Assembly (NCBI RefSeq): GCF_000328685.1
Contig: NC_019974.1
Location: 549,001-613,000, forward strand
Direction: 5' to 3'
DNA length: 64,000 nt
Source: Natronococcus occultus SP4
Lineage (GTDB): Archaea; Halobacteriota; Halobacteria; Halobacteriales; Natrialbaceae
The notes under the pieces: generated by a model
The model's database searches: none
The model's input: the letters and a program-made list of their open reading frames with translations, nothing else
Told to the model about the DNA's origin: nothing
In this document: piece after piece, positions 35,149 to 44,560 of the stretch
Layout of the letters: every line of letters begins with the position of its first letter
Numbering within the stretch: the stretch's first letter is position 1
Position numbers and translations under genes: made by a program

Positions 35149-36157
35149 CGGACCGAACGAGGACCGGACCGACCCGCGAGACCGCGGGGAGGACGGGTCC
35201 CGTTGTCCCGTGCGAACCGACGGCGGGAACACCGACGACGAGATCCCGCTCGACATCGCTGGCCACGGCGACCGCGACCGGGAGTCGGTGTTCGAGTTCG
35301 ACGGCCTCGAGTCGGGGGAGGACGGCCCCGACCCGGTCGAGAGCGAGGACGGGGACGACGCGGAGGTCGAGCCCGTCGAGTTGCTCGTCCAGCTCGCCGA
35401 GGACGGCGAGATCGATCCCTGGGACATCGACATCGTCGAGGTGACCGATCGGTTCCTTGAGGCGCTCGACGACGTCGACCTGCGGACTTCGGGCCGGGCG
35501 CTGTTTTACGCGAGCGTCCTGTTGCGGATGAAAAGCGACGAGCTGTTCGGTCCCGACGAACCCGAGGAAGAGGAGCTCCCCCCCTGGGAGGCCCCCTTCG
35601 CCGACGAGAGACCGGCTCCGGAGTCGGGCGAGGAGCCGGCGTTCGATCCCGTCGAGGGGCTCGAGGCGGAGATGGAACGCCGGCTCGAGCGCAAACACGC
35701 CCGCGGGAAACCGGAAACGCTCGACGAGCTGGTCCGCGATCTCCGGGAGGCCGAGCGGGACACGTGGTGGAAAGACTCTCGGAGCTACGATACGAGCGAC
35801 TCCCCGCGGGGATACGATCGGGGCGTTCAGGAGCTGAGCTATCACGCTGAGGATCAGTTCCGGGTCGACGACGAGCCGACCAGCGACGACGTCACGCATA
35901 CGACCCACGAGGAGGATATCGAACGCGTGATCGACGATGTCGAGGCCGAACTCGAGTCCCGGTACGAGCGAGGACGCGACGAAGTGTTGTACGCCGAGAT
36001 CGACGACGCCGGCGGCTCCCGCGTGATGACGTATCTCGCCGTGCTCTTTCTGTCACACCGTGGAACGATAACGCTCGAGCAGGACGAGCTGTTCGGCGAT
36101 CTCTGGCTACAGCGGGTCGAGCCGGACGGCGATCGGGTCGAACCGGTCGCGAACTGA
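35141..36157 (+). CDS. scpA: Segregation and condensation protein A (kleisin)
   Basis: 338 residues. The ScpA core is VEPVELLVQLAEDGEIDPWDIDIVEVTDRFL (broken here for length: VELLVQLAEDGEIDPWDI) with the following SGRALFYASVLLRMKSDELFG. The C-terminal winged-helix kleisin end (YLAVLFLSHRGTITLEQDELFGDLWLQ) should bind the SMC head. About 60 disordered acidic residues precede the core. Overlaps smc by 8 bp, so the complex partners are co-translated. No scpB is visible in the window. Confidence 0.93.
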   Translation: MTSGPNEDRTDPRDRGEDGSRCPVRTDGGNTDDEIPLDIAGHGDRDRESVFEFDGLESGEDGPDPVESEDGDDAEVEPVELLVQLAEDGEIDPWDIDIVEVTDRFLEALDDVDLRTSGRALFYASVLLRMKSDELFGPDEPEEEELPPWEAPFADERPAPESGEEPAFDPVEGLEAEMERRLERKHARGKPETLDELVRDLREAERDTWWKDSRSYDTSDSPRGYDRGVQELSYHAEDQFRVDDEPTSDDVTHTTHEEDIERVIDDVEAELESRYERGRDEVLYAEIDDAGGSRVMTYLAVLFLSHRGTITLEQDELFGDLWLQRVEPDGDRVEPVAN

Positions 36158-36209
36158 GCGGGCGGGGAAGGCGGGCGGCGACCCACTCACACGGACGAGA
36201 GAGAAGAGG

Positions 36210-36821
36210 TTACGACGCGGTGAGGCTGCTGGCCGACTCCTTGAACTGCGAGAGATTGGTCACGAGCGTAATCAGTGCGAACAGCGCCGTGATGATCGCC
36301 GCGAGGGCGACGCCGGGGATCGAGAGCAGGCCGACCGCGGAGGCGACCAGCAGGCTTGCGCTCGCCGCGACTGCGGTGACGTAGTACTCCCGTACCGCGC
36401 GGTCGTTTGCGAGCTGGGAGTCGAGTTCCCCGGTCCCCTTGTCGGTCGCCTCGATGTAGGGCGCGAAGATCTCGAGCTGGTCGGTCGGCTTGACGATTCC
36501 ACGGGGCTGGTTGTATTCGACGACGCCTTCCTCGTCGAGTTTCGGCAGGTGGGACTGGTACAGGGGGATGTAGACCCGCTGGCGCTCGGTCGAGGACAGC
36601 TCCGCGATCGTCGTGTCGTTCTCGCGGGCGGCGACGTACTCGGCGACGTCGCGCATCTTGACGGGACCGTCCTCCTCGAGGAGATACCGGATCGTATCCC
36701 GACGTCGGTTCGTCTGAAGAAGGTGGAAGATATCGTCGCTGGAGAGCTCCGGCGTCTCGTCGGACTCCATCTCCTCCGCGTCGTCCGATGAGTGGGCTGA
36801 ACGGTCAGTTTCGAGGGTCAT
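36210..36821 (-). CDS. Winged-helix membrane protein (DUF7344-like)
   Basis: 203 residues from MTLETDRS. Residues about 30-120 form a wHTH (LSSDDIFHLLQTNRRRDTI, RQRVYIPLYQSHLPKLDEEG) of the haloarchaeal group I know as DUF7344 (name from memory). Two C-terminal hydrophobic helices (SLLVASAVGLLSIPGVALAA, IITALFALITLVTNL) follow. This suggests a membrane-tethered DNA-binding regulator. A TATA-like TTTTATGT lies about 31-40 bp upstream. A second protein of the same architecture is at 63192-63761. Confidence 0.8.
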   Translation of the reverse strand: MTLETDRSAHSSDDAEEMESDETPELSSDDIFHLLQTNRRRDTIRYLLEEDGPVKMRDVAEYVAARENDTTIAELSSTERQRVYIPLYQSHLPKLDEEGVVEYNQPRGIVKPTDQLEIFAPYIEATDKGTGELDSQLANDRAVREYYVTAVAASASLLVASAVGLLSIPGVALAAIITALFALITLVTNLSQFKESASSLTAS

Positions 36822-37233
36822 GCTCTTCACTCCAACACTGGTATCCGAATACACATAAAACTTTCCGTGACAATCTGAATATCTGAACATATTTCTATAA
36901 CTCGCCGCTCTATGGAAAATTAATGAGTTAAAAAGTGCACAACTGTTGCACTTCGTGATCGGCGATCGGTCGCCGACTGCCTTCCGAGCGTATCGTCGGG
37001 TAGCGTTCGTCTCTTACTCGAACGAAAGGGGGGATACAGTGATAGGGGTTGTTCCAACGATATTTGGTATGGTACTAGCTCGCAGGATTCGGATAGGATT
37101 ACCATAACGACGGCTCTCACCGTCCGCTGGTCGATACCGAATCGAGAACTCAGTATCCGGTCGTTACGCTTCGGCTACTCGGTTGATAATGGACCGATTG
37201 TCGATCCAAAACCGTTCCAGCAGGCAAACGACT
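36822..37233. other. 412-bp AT-rich intergenic region with a palindrome
   Basis: Contains no gene that I can support. It holds the promoter of the wHTH membrane gene, AT-rich stretches at 36880-36935, and a 21-bp dyad (separate entry). The remainder up to the mtnP 3' end shows no other feature. Confidence 0.5.
36933..36953. promoter_or_regulatory. 21-bp dyad, candidate operator
   Basis: Perfect 7-bp arms AAGTGCA / TGCACTT separated by 7 bp, next to an AT-rich run. The size and spacing fit a dimeric winged-helix operator. It lies about 112 bp upstream of the wHTH membrane gene start, so autoregulation is possible but unproven. Confidence 0.4.
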
Positions 37234-38088
37234 CTAGTCGAGGTACTCGCCGGCCAGCAGATCGACTCGCTCGCGGGTCTCCTCGGGGATCGCTTCAGAG
37301 GGCGTGTTGATCGTTCCCTCGAGGGCGTTCCAGGCCTCGCTCTCGAAGTCCTCGGGCATCGTCCGGATCGCGTGCTCGATGACGGCGTTGATCGACTCCT
37401 GGTTGGCCTCGGCGTTCTCGAGGACCTCCTGCAGGGTGACCTCGCTGTCCTCGTTCCAGACGTCGTAGTCCGTGACGCCCGCGACGGTCGCGTAGCTCAG
37501 CTCGGCCTCACGGGCCAGTTTCGCCTCCGGGATAGTCGTCATACCGACGATGTCCCACCCCTGGTCGCGGTAGAACTCGCTTTCGGCCCGGGTCGAGTAC
37601 TGCGGTCCCTCGATGCAGACGTAGGTCCCGTCCTCCGAGACCTCGGCGTCGGTAGCCTCGCGTGCGGAGTCCGCGAGGTGGGCAGCGAGCGCCGGACAGT
37701 ACGGCTCGGCGAAACTCATGTGGACGACCATCCCGTCGCCGAAGAAGGTCGGCGTTCGGTGTTTCGTCCGATCGTAGATCTGATCCGGAACGACGAGCGT
37801 CCGGGGCGGCAGGTCCTCGCGGAGGCTTCCGACGGCGTTCGTCGAGATGACACGATCGACACCGACGGACTTCAGCGCGTAGATGTTCGCCCGGTAGCTG
37901 GCCCCCGTCGGCGTGTGCTGGTGGTCTTCGCCGTGTCGCGGGAGGAAGGCGACCTCCTTCCCGCCGAGTTCGCCGAGGGTGACGTCCTCGCTTGGCTCCC
38001 CGTAGGGCGTCGAGACCGACTCCGTGGTGACGTTCTCGAGTGGCAGTGCCTCGTAGATACCGCTCCCGCCGATTACTCCGATCGTCAT
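37234..38088 (-). CDS. mtnP: S-methyl-5'-thioadenosine phosphorylase family
   Basis: 284 residues. MTAP/PNP fold: GVIGGSGIYE at the N-terminus, phosphate-binding PRHGEDHQHTP, STNAVGSLRED, the GTYVCIEGPQYSTRAES substrate loop, and MTTIPEAKLAREAEL with VTDYDVW (purine-binding Asp). Splits methylthioadenosine (or purine nucleosides) with phosphate in purine/methionine salvage. It follows the HD hydrolase and phosphoribosyltransferase genes on the same strand (71-bp gap), forming a salvage cluster. Confidence 0.92.
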   Translation of the reverse strand: MTIGVIGGSGIYEALPLENVTTESVSTPYGEPSEDVTLGELGGKEVAFLPRHGEDHQHTPTGASYRANIYALKSVGVDRVISTNAVGSLREDLPPRTLVVPDQIYDRTKHRTPTFFGDGMVVHMSFAEPYCPALAAHLADSAREATDAEVSEDGTYVCIEGPQYSTRAESEFYRDQGWDIVGMTTIPEAKLAREAELSYATVAGVTDYDVWNEDSEVTLQEVLENAEANQESINAVIEHAIRTMPEDFESEAWNALEGTINTPSEAIPEETRERVDLLAGEYLD

Positions 38089-38159
38089 GAAGAACCGTCG
38101 AACCGGCGGGGACGTAAACGGTACGATACGAACGAATCGGGGTGACGGTCCGGGGGCGC

Positions 38160-38807
38160 TCAGTTCCCGTCGCTCGCTCGTGTGTCCCGCGCGGTTTCGT
38201 ACCGTCGACGTGCGTCCTCGAACAGGACGCGGCCAACGTCGGTCCGGATCCGGGGCTCGGCCGTCGCGAAGAACTCGTCGAGGTGATCGTACTCGCGGAA
38301 GGCGTCGTCGGGATCGTCAGTCGGGTCGTACCGTCGCTCGCGTTCGTACCTGACCGCCTGCAGGCACATGTCGACGAGATCCATGTCCTTGACGAACCGC
38401 GCGACGTCGTCCTCGCGGCGCTCGTAGCGCTCCCAGAGGGTGCGTAGCTCGTCGCCGAACGGCTCGAGCAGCGCTGCGATCGCCGTTCGCTCGCGGCGTT
38501 CTTTCGTCTCCGGATCGACCGTCTCGGCGGTCGAGTCCGCGCGGGTCGGGACGTCGCCGATCTCGGCCTCGGCGAGATCGTGAACGACCGCCATCCGGAG
38601 TGCGCGATCGGGATCGATGCCCGCCGCGGGCGCGTAGCACAGACAGAGCAGCGCCACGCCCCAGGAGTGTGCGGCGACCGATTCGGGGTCCTCGACGCCG
38701 CGGAGCTGCCATCCCGTCCGGCGTTCGTCTTTGAGCGCGAGCGACCGGAGGACGGCCTCGGTACCGTTCGGAACGCCGGCCGTCCCGTCGCGGTCGGCGT
38801 CGTCCAC
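38160..38807 (-). CDS. HD domain hydrolase (YfbR/HDDC2-like nucleotidase)
   Basis: 215 residues. Metal-binding HD pattern: H in ESVAAHSWG, the HD pair in AVVHDLAEAEIGD and the distal D in VKDMDLVDM. This matches the HDDC2/YfbR group, which dephosphorylates deoxynucleoside 5'-monophosphates. It lies 6 bp after the phosphoribosyltransferase gene, so nucleotide salvage is a consistent role. Confidence 0.88.
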   Translation of the reverse strand: MDDADRDGTAGVPNGTEAVLRSLALKDERRTGWQLRGVEDPESVAAHSWGVALLCLCYAPAAGIDPDRALRMAVVHDLAEAEIGDVPTRADSTAETVDPETKERRERTAIAALLEPFGDELRTLWERYERREDDVARFVKDMDLVDMCLQAVRYERERRYDPTDDPDDAFREYDHLDEFFATAEPRIRTDVGRVLFEDARRRYETARDTRASDGN

Positions 38808-38813
38808 GGTCGG

Positions 38814-39509
38814 CTACTCGACCAGCGTCCACTCGCCGTGGTCGACCATCTCGACGACTTCACGACGGTCCATCTCTCGCAAGACCTCCTGCAGGCGATC
38901 GGGCTGAGCGATCTCCATCTCCATGCGCTCGATGCCGTGGTACTCCGAAAGGTAGTGACGGAGCTCCTCGCTGGTGAACACGTCTTGGTCGGCTCGCTCC
39001 ATCGCTCCCGAGATCAGGTCGACCATATCCTCGATGAAGTTCCAGGGGTAGACGACCCAGGTCCACTCCCCGAGCCGTTCCCCGATGTAGTCGGGTTCGT
39101 ACTCGCTGGTCTGGAGGAGCTGGAGCGTCGCGGTGCGGACCTCGTCGGCACCCCGTTCGTCGACGTACTCGTAGGCTCGCTCGATCGAGCCACCCGTGTC
39201 GGCGATGTCGTCGATGATGAGGACGTCTTTCCCCTCGACGCTGCCCTCGGGCATCGGGTAACGAACGGTCGGCTCGCCGCTTTTCTCCGCGGTGCCAACG
39301 TAGTGTTCCATCTTCAGGCTCGTCAGATCGTCGAGTCCGAGGAAGTCACAGATACAGCGGCCCGCGAACCAGCCGCCACGGGCGAGCGCGACGATGACGT
39401 CGGGCTCGAAGTCGTCCCGTCGAACCTCGTCGCTGACGTCGCGACAGAGGCTGTAGATGTAATCCCAGTTCGTTATGGTACAGTCGAAATCGTCCGGTAG
39501 GTCGGACAT
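38814..39509 (-). CDS. Phosphoribosyltransferase
   Basis: 231 residues from MSDLPDDFDC. PRPP-binding loop VLIIDDIADTGGS and the upstream ALARGGWFAGR hood/loop. Residues beyond about 150 add a helical C-terminal domain (GIERMEMEIAQPDRLQEVL). This is the archaeal type annotated as hypoxanthine/guanine or xanthine phosphoribosyltransferase-like; the base is not decidable here. A TATA-like CTTATGG on the reverse strand near 39543-39552 is about 35 bp upstream. First gene of the salvage cluster. Confidence 0.88.
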   Translation of the reverse strand: MSDLPDDFDCTITNWDYIYSLCRDVSDEVRRDDFEPDVIVALARGGWFAGRCICDFLGLDDLTSLKMEHYVGTAEKSGEPTVRYPMPEGSVEGKDVLIIDDIADTGGSIERAYEYVDERGADEVRTATLQLLQTSEYEPDYIGERLGEWTWVVYPWNFIEDMVDLISGAMERADQDVFTSEELRHYLSEYHGIERMEMEIAQPDRLQEVLREMDRREVVEMVDHGEWTLVE

Positions 39510-39636
39510 CTGGTGGCCACCTACCCGAAGGAACTCGTCCCGTCCCCATAAGTGGGCCTGAATCGAGCGCCTCGGTGTGGGAAAAACAGCCACACACCTA
39601 AGGTAGTTCAGTACGAATGTGTTGTAGGTTCAACTT

Positions 39637-40944
39637 ATGCCCACGACACAGGATTTCGAGTACCTGCTCGAGTGTGAGAACGTAATCGGCGTCGACTACG
39701 ACGAGGACGCGAAGGAAGTTCGGGTGTTCGTCTCCCGGAAGGTACCGCCCGATACGCTCGAGGACGAGGACGACGTCGAGAAACGCGTTCGCGAGGTCGG
39801 CGACACCGAGATCACCGTCGACGTCGTCGACGCCGGCTACGGCGAGGAACGGCAGGGGTTCGATCCGCTGTCGACTCTCGAGCCGGTTCCCGAGGCCGCG
39901 GAGGGACGGAGCGACCGCAAACGGCCAGTTCCCGCCGGCGCGAGCGAGGCAAACGCGGCGCTGTCGGCGGGCACCGGTGGTCCCTACCCCGCGCGGGTCA
40001 CGGGAGACGCCGAGGACGCTGTCTGGGACGAGGCGGTCGAACCCGACGACCTCGTCCGCCTCTCGAACAATCACGTCTACGCGCGCTCGAACGAGGCCGA
40101 GCTCGGCGAGTCGATCCTCCAGCCCTCACCCCACGACGGCGGCGACCGGGGCGACGAGGTCGGCGAGCTCGTCGGCTACGTTCCCATCGAGGACGGCGTC
40201 CGGGTCGACGTCGCCGCGCGATCCGCCGATCCGGAGCGAGAGTCCGACCGGTATCACGAACTCGACGAGGCGTGGCCGACGGGCGTTCGCCGGGACGGGT
40301 ACGGCGAACTCCGCGGCGAGGCGCTGACCAAGACGGGACGGACGACGGGGGTCACGAGCGCGACCGTCGAGGCCACGAGCGCGACCGTCGAGGTCGAGTT
40401 CGGCGCCGAGCAGGGGACGGTGCGGCTTCGGGATCAGCTGATCACGGACTACATGTCCGAGGGTGGAGACAGCGGCTCGTCGGTCTTCTGCGAGGACGGC
40501 GAGCTCGTCGGCCTGCTGTTTGCCGGCTCGTTCCAGCAGACGATCTGTAACCGGATCGAGAACGTCGAGCGCCAGCTCGGAGTCGAGATCCTCCTCGAGG
40601 ACGACGGAGACGACGAGAACGGGGACGACCCGGGCGACGGATCGGACGTCCCCGTCTACACGACCACCGTCGCGACCGATCTCGAGGTCGACCTCCAGAC
40701 CGCCGTCCTCGAGCTCGAATCAATCACGTTCGACGAGCGGCCCCGACCGGGGGCGACCGTCGCCGCGACGGTGGTCGTCAAAGCCGACGATCCCGGCGAG
40801 TACTGGCTCGAGGCCGGCGGCGACCGCCGGACGTTCGACCTCGGGGACGCCGACCGCGAGCGCGAGATCGACGTCGAGGTTCCGATCCCCGAGGATTCAG
40901 GAGCGACCGCCACGGTTTCGCTCCGCGGCGGCGTCCTCGAGTAA
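39637..40944 (+). CDS. Trypsin-like serine protease domain protein, cytoplasmic
   Basis: 435 residues. A chymotrypsin-fold signature is visible: His146 in LSNNHVYA and Ser279 in EGGDSGSSVF, with the downstream strand GELVGLLFAGS. N-terminal about 90 residues are an alpha/beta region (VEKRVREVGDTEITVDVVD) before the domain. An extra beta domain of about 110 residues follows an acidic linker (after VEILLEDDGDDENG) and looks like an Ig/CARDB-type domain. No signal peptide or Tat motif, so a cytoplasmic or cell-bound role; substrate unknown. Confidence 0.78.
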   Translation: MPTTQDFEYLLECENVIGVDYDEDAKEVRVFVSRKVPPDTLEDEDDVEKRVREVGDTEITVDVVDAGYGEERQGFDPLSTLEPVPEAAEGRSDRKRPVPAGASEANAALSAGTGGPYPARVTGDAEDAVWDEAVEPDDLVRLSNNHVYARSNEAELGESILQPSPHDGGDRGDEVGELVGYVPIEDGVRVDVAARSADPERESDRYHELDEAWPTGVRRDGYGELRGEALTKTGRTTGVTSATVEATSATVEVEFGAEQGTVRLRDQLITDYMSEGGDSGSSVFCEDGELVGLLFAGSFQQTICNRIENVERQLGVEILLEDDGDDENGDDPGDGSDVPVYTTTVATDLEVDLQTAVLELESITFDERPRPGATVAATVVVKADDPGEYWLEAGGDRRTFDLGDADREREIDVEVPIPEDSGATATVSLRGGVLE

Positions 40945-41039
40945 GCGGCCGACGGCGGGGACAGTCCGTTCGGCGCGCCAACACCGTCCGAACCGGTGAC
41001 GGCGATGGTTTGATACCGCGGCCGTTCGAGGCCGACGGT

Positions 41040-41939
41040 ATGGAGACGATTCGGGTCCTGCAGGTCGACGCCTTCACCGACGAACCGCTGACGGGCAACC
41101 CCGCCGGCGTCGTCCCCGACGCCGACGGGCTCACCGACGACCAGATGCAGGCGATCGCCCGGGAGCTGGGGCTAAGCGAGACCGCGTTCCTTCGCTCGAG
41201 CGACGACGCCGACCGTCGAGTTCGGTACTTCACCCCCACGCAGGAGGTCGACCTCTGTGGCCACGCGACGATCGGCAGCTACGCCCACCTCTGCGACGAG
41301 GGGCTCGAGCCGGGGACGACGACCCTCGAGACGAACGTCGGCGTCCTCGAGATCGAGGTCGAGACCGACGGCACCGTCTGGATGACCCAGAACGACCCTC
41401 GGATCCGTGAGATCGAGGTCGGCTACGATCGGGTCGCCGACGCGCTCGGTGTCGAGGCGGCTGCCCTCGAGGGTGCCAGCGACGACATCCCGCTGGCGGT
41501 CGCCTCGACGGGACTCCCCTTCCTGATCGCCCCGATCACGTACCTCTCGGATCTCGGTGCGGCCGAGCCCGACATGAGCGCGATCGAAGAACTGACCGCC
41601 GACGTCGACGCGACCGGGATCTACCTCTTTACGTTCGACACGCTCGAGCGCGAGTCGACGCTGCACGGACGGATGTTCGCTCCCGGTGCGGGCGTCCCCG
41701 AGGACCCGGTTACCGGAACCGCAAGCGGCGCCGTCGGCGCGTACCTCGATCGGTTCGGTGCGTTCGACGACGACCTCCCAGAGGAACTGCGTCTCGAACA
41801 GGGCCACTACGTCGACCGTCCCGGAACCGTCTCGGTCCGGGTCGACGATCAGGTTCGGATCGGTGGTCGCGGCGTGACGGCTCTCGACGGTAGCCTCGTC
41901 GTTCCGGACGCCGAGGACGACGAGATCCTCGAGCCCTAG
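41040..41939 (+). CDS. PhzF-family isomerase/epimerase
   Basis: 299 residues from METIRVLQVDAF. Family features: FTDEPLTGNPAGV, the catalytic Glu47 in SETAFL, CGHATIG, and the C-terminal GAGVPEDPVTGTASGAVGAYL. PhzF-like proteins are diaminopimelate-epimerase-fold isomerases; in halophiles no phenazine pathway is expected, so the substrate is unknown. The ATG at 41040 removes ten in-frame residues from an upstream ATG whose context is poor. Confidence 0.9.
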   Translation: METIRVLQVDAFTDEPLTGNPAGVVPDADGLTDDQMQAIARELGLSETAFLRSSDDADRRVRYFTPTQEVDLCGHATIGSYAHLCDEGLEPGTTTLETNVGVLEIEVETDGTVWMTQNDPRIREIEVGYDRVADALGVEAAALEGASDDIPLAVASTGLPFLIAPITYLSDLGAAEPDMSAIEELTADVDATGIYLFTFDTLERESTLHGRMFAPGAGVPEDPVTGTASGAVGAYLDRFGAFDDDLPEELRLEQGHYVDRPGTVSVRVDDQVRIGGRGVTALDGSLVVPDAEDDEILEP

Positions 41940-42090
41940 CCCGCCCATATCCCGGAGTGTTCCACAACTGGTCGCTCTCCTGACGTGCCAAAGTTGCCGT
42001 CGAGTCGGCAAACTCATTCGGCTACGAGTTGTGAATCGTGTGTTCCGTTCGCAACCTTCTTTAGCTGGTCGCGTGACGTTCCAGCTACAG

Positions 42091-44436
42091 ATGGCTGTAC
42101 TCTGGTTGGACGAAATCAGCGCCGGTGACCTCGAGCAGGTCGGCGGCAAGGGAGCTTCTCTGGGCGAGCTCACGGGCGCTGGACTTCCCGTCCCACCTGG
42201 ATTCGTCGTAACTGCGGGCACCTACCGATCGTTCATCGAGAACGCGAACATCGACGAGGAACTGTTCGAGGCCGTCGACGTCGACGTCGACGACTCGAGC
42301 GCGCTCGCCGAGGCGGCCGAACGCGCACAGGACCTCATTCTCGAGACGCCGTTTCCCGACGAGCTTCGCGCGGAGATCCTCGAGTCCTACCGGCAGGTCG
42401 GCGAGGACGGCGAGGAGGCGTTCGTCGCCGTCCGCTCCTCGGCGACCGCCGAGGACCTCCCCGACGCCTCCTTCGCGGGGCAACAGGAGACGTTCCTGAA
42501 CGTCACCGAGTCGGATCTGCTCGATCGCGTTCGGGAGTGTTGGGCCTCGCTGTTTACCCAGCGGGCGATCTACTACCGCCAGGAGAAGGGGTTCGATCAC
42601 TCCGCGGTCAACATCGCGGTCGTCGTCCAGCAGATGGTCGACGCCGAGAAATCGGGTGTGATGTTCACGAGCCACCCCTCCACGGGCGATCCGACGATGA
42701 TCATCGAGGCCGCGTGGGGGCTCGGCGAGGCCGTCGTCTCCGGCGCCGTCTCTCCCGACAACTACGTCGTCTCCCGCCAGGACCGCTCGGTCGACGTCAC
42801 CGTCGCCGAAAAGAAGGTGATGCACGCCAAAGACGAGGAGACCGGCGAAACCCGCGAGATCGACGTGTCGGAGGCAAAACGGAACGCCCGCGTCCTCGCC
42901 GACGACGAGATCGATCGGCTCGTCGATCTGGGCGAGCGCGTCGAGGACCACTACGACACGCCCCAGGACGTCGAGTGGGCGATCCTCGATGGAGAGGTCT
43001 TCATGCTCCAGTCCCGTCCGATCACGACGATCGACGAGGGCGAAACCGACGTGGCCGGAAGCGGCGAAACCGGCGACATCTCGGCGGGGCTCACCGACGG
43101 AAGCGGCGTCCAGACGGCCGACAGCTCCAGGAGCGACTCCCGATCGGGGTCGGACGGTGCCGGCGACGTGCTAGTCGACGGGCTGGGCTCGAGCCCCGGC
43201 CGGGTCAGCGGCGCGGCTCAGATCGTCACCAAGCTCGACGAGCTCGACAAGGTCGGCGAGGGCGACATCATCGTCACCGAGATGACGATGCCCGACATGG
43301 TGCCCGCGATGAAACGCGCCGCGGGGATCATCACCGACGAGGGCGGGATGACCAGCCACGCAGCCATCGTCTCCCGCGAACTCGGCGTCCCTGCGATCGT
43401 CGGTACGACCAACGCCACTAGCGTCCTCGAGGACGGCCAGGTCGTCACCCTCGACGGCGACAAGGGCTCCGTCCTCGAGGGCGATACGGTCTCTCCCGAG
43501 GAGGAGGCCGAACCTGTCGAGGAGGTGCGCCCGCAGTCCCCCGTCAAGCCGATGACCGCGACCGAGGTCAAGGTCAACGTCTCGATTCCGGAGGCCGCCG
43601 AACGTGCTGCCGCAACCGGAGCCGACGGCGTCGGACTCCTGCGAACGGAGCACATGATCCTCTCGCTGAACCAGACGCCCGCGAAGTTCATCGAGGAGAA
43701 CGGCGAGGACGCCTACATCCAGGAGCTCGTCCAGGGGGTCCGGGGCGTCGCCGACGAGTTCTACCCCCGACCCGTCCGGGTCCGGACGCTTGACGCCCCG
43801 ACAGACGAGTTCCGCCAGCTCGAGGGCGGCGACGACGAACCCCACGAGCACAACCCGATGCTGGGCTACCGTGGCATCCGCCGCTCGCTCGACCGACCCG
43901 ACGTCTTCGGTCACGAGCTCGAGGCGTTCCGCCGGCTCTACGAGATGGGCTACGACAACGTCGAGATCATGTTCCCGCTGGTCAACGACGCCGAGGACGT
44001 CTACCGGACCAAACAGCTGATGACCGAGGCGGGGATCGATCCCGAGAAGCGAACCTGGGGCGTGATGATCGAGACGCCCGCCTCCGCGCTTGCCGTCGAG
44101 GAGATGGCCGACGCCGGAATCGACTTCGCCTCCTTCGGGACCAACGACCTCACCCAGTACACGCTCGCGGTCGATCGCAACAACGAGCACGTCGCCGACC
44201 GCTTCGACGAGCTGCATCCCTCGGTACTCCGGTTGATCGGCGACGTCATCGAGACCTGCCGCGAACACGACGTCGACACGAGCATCTGCGGTCAGGCCGG
44301 CTCGAAGCCGGAGATGGTCCAGTTCCTCGTTAACGAAGGCGTAAGCTCGATCTCGGCGAACATCGACGCCGTTCGCGACGTCCAACACGAGGTCAAACGC
44401 GTCGAACAGAAACTGCTGCTCGATTCGGTGCGGTAA
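42091..44436 (+). CDS. ppsA: Phosphoenolpyruvate synthase
   Basis: 781 residues from [11 protein letters not shown]-terminal ATP-grasp/pyruvate-binding domain ([20 protein letters not shown]), central swivelling phospho-His423 domain ([14 protein letters not shown]) and C-terminal TIM-barrel domain with the catalytic Cys733 ([10 protein letters not shown]). Makes PEP from pyruvate and ATP for gluconeogenesis. An unusually long Ser/Gly/Asp linker (about 315-350) precedes the His domain. Pyruvate kinase lies 4.5 kb downstream, the opposing enzyme. Confidence 0.96.
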   Translation: MAVLWLDEISAGDLEQVGGKGASLGELTGAGLPVPPGFVVTAGTYRSFIENANIDEELFEAVDVDVDDSSALAEAAERAQDLILETPFPDELRAEILESYRQVGEDGEEAFVAVRSSATAEDLPDASFAGQQETFLNVTESDLLDRVRECWASLFTQRAIYYRQEKGFDHSAVNIAVVVQQMVDAEKSGVMFTSHPSTGDPTMIIEAAWGLGEAVVSGAVSPDNYVVSRQDRSVDVTVAEKKVMHAKDEETGETREIDVSEAKRNARVLADDEIDRLVDLGERVEDHYDTPQDVEWAILDGEVFMLQSRPITTIDEGETDVAGSGETGDISAGLTDGSGVQTADSSRSDSRSGSDGAGDVLVDGLGSSPGRVSGAAQIVTKLDELDKVGEGDIIVTEMTMPDMVPAMKRAAGIITDEGGMTSHAAIVSRELGVPAIVGTTNATSVLEDGQVVTLDGDKGSVLEGDTVSPEEEAEPVEEVRPQSPVKPMTATEVKVNVSIPEAAERAAATGADGVGLLRTEHMILSLNQTPAKFIEENGEDAYIQELVQGVRGVADEFYPRPVRVRTLDAPTDEFRQLEGGDDEPHEHNPMLGYRGIRRSLDRPDVFGHELEAFRRLYEMGYDNVEIMFPLVNDAEDVYRTKQLMTEAGIDPEKRTWGVMIETPASALAVEEMADAGIDFASFGTNDLTQYTLAVDRNNEHVADRFDELHPSVLRLIGDVIETCREHDVDTSICGQAGSKPEMVQFLVNEGVSSISANIDAVRDVQHEVKRVEQKLLLDSVR

Positions 44437-44527
44437 ACTACCCTCCCCTACTCCCTCAGCGCATACGCGCCCTGTAGCGCTCCCGGTGGAGCCCGACCCT
44501 CGAAGACGGCCGTTCGGAAAGAACGCA

Positions 44528-44538
44528 ACTACTAAGCG
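44528..44538 (+). promoter_or_regulatory. TATA element of mfnA
   Basis: AACTACTAAGC is centred about 28 bp upstream of the ATG at 44561, consistent with a leaderless start. Confidence 0.4.
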
Positions 44539-44560
44539 GCTGACCCGACTGCTGAGTGAT

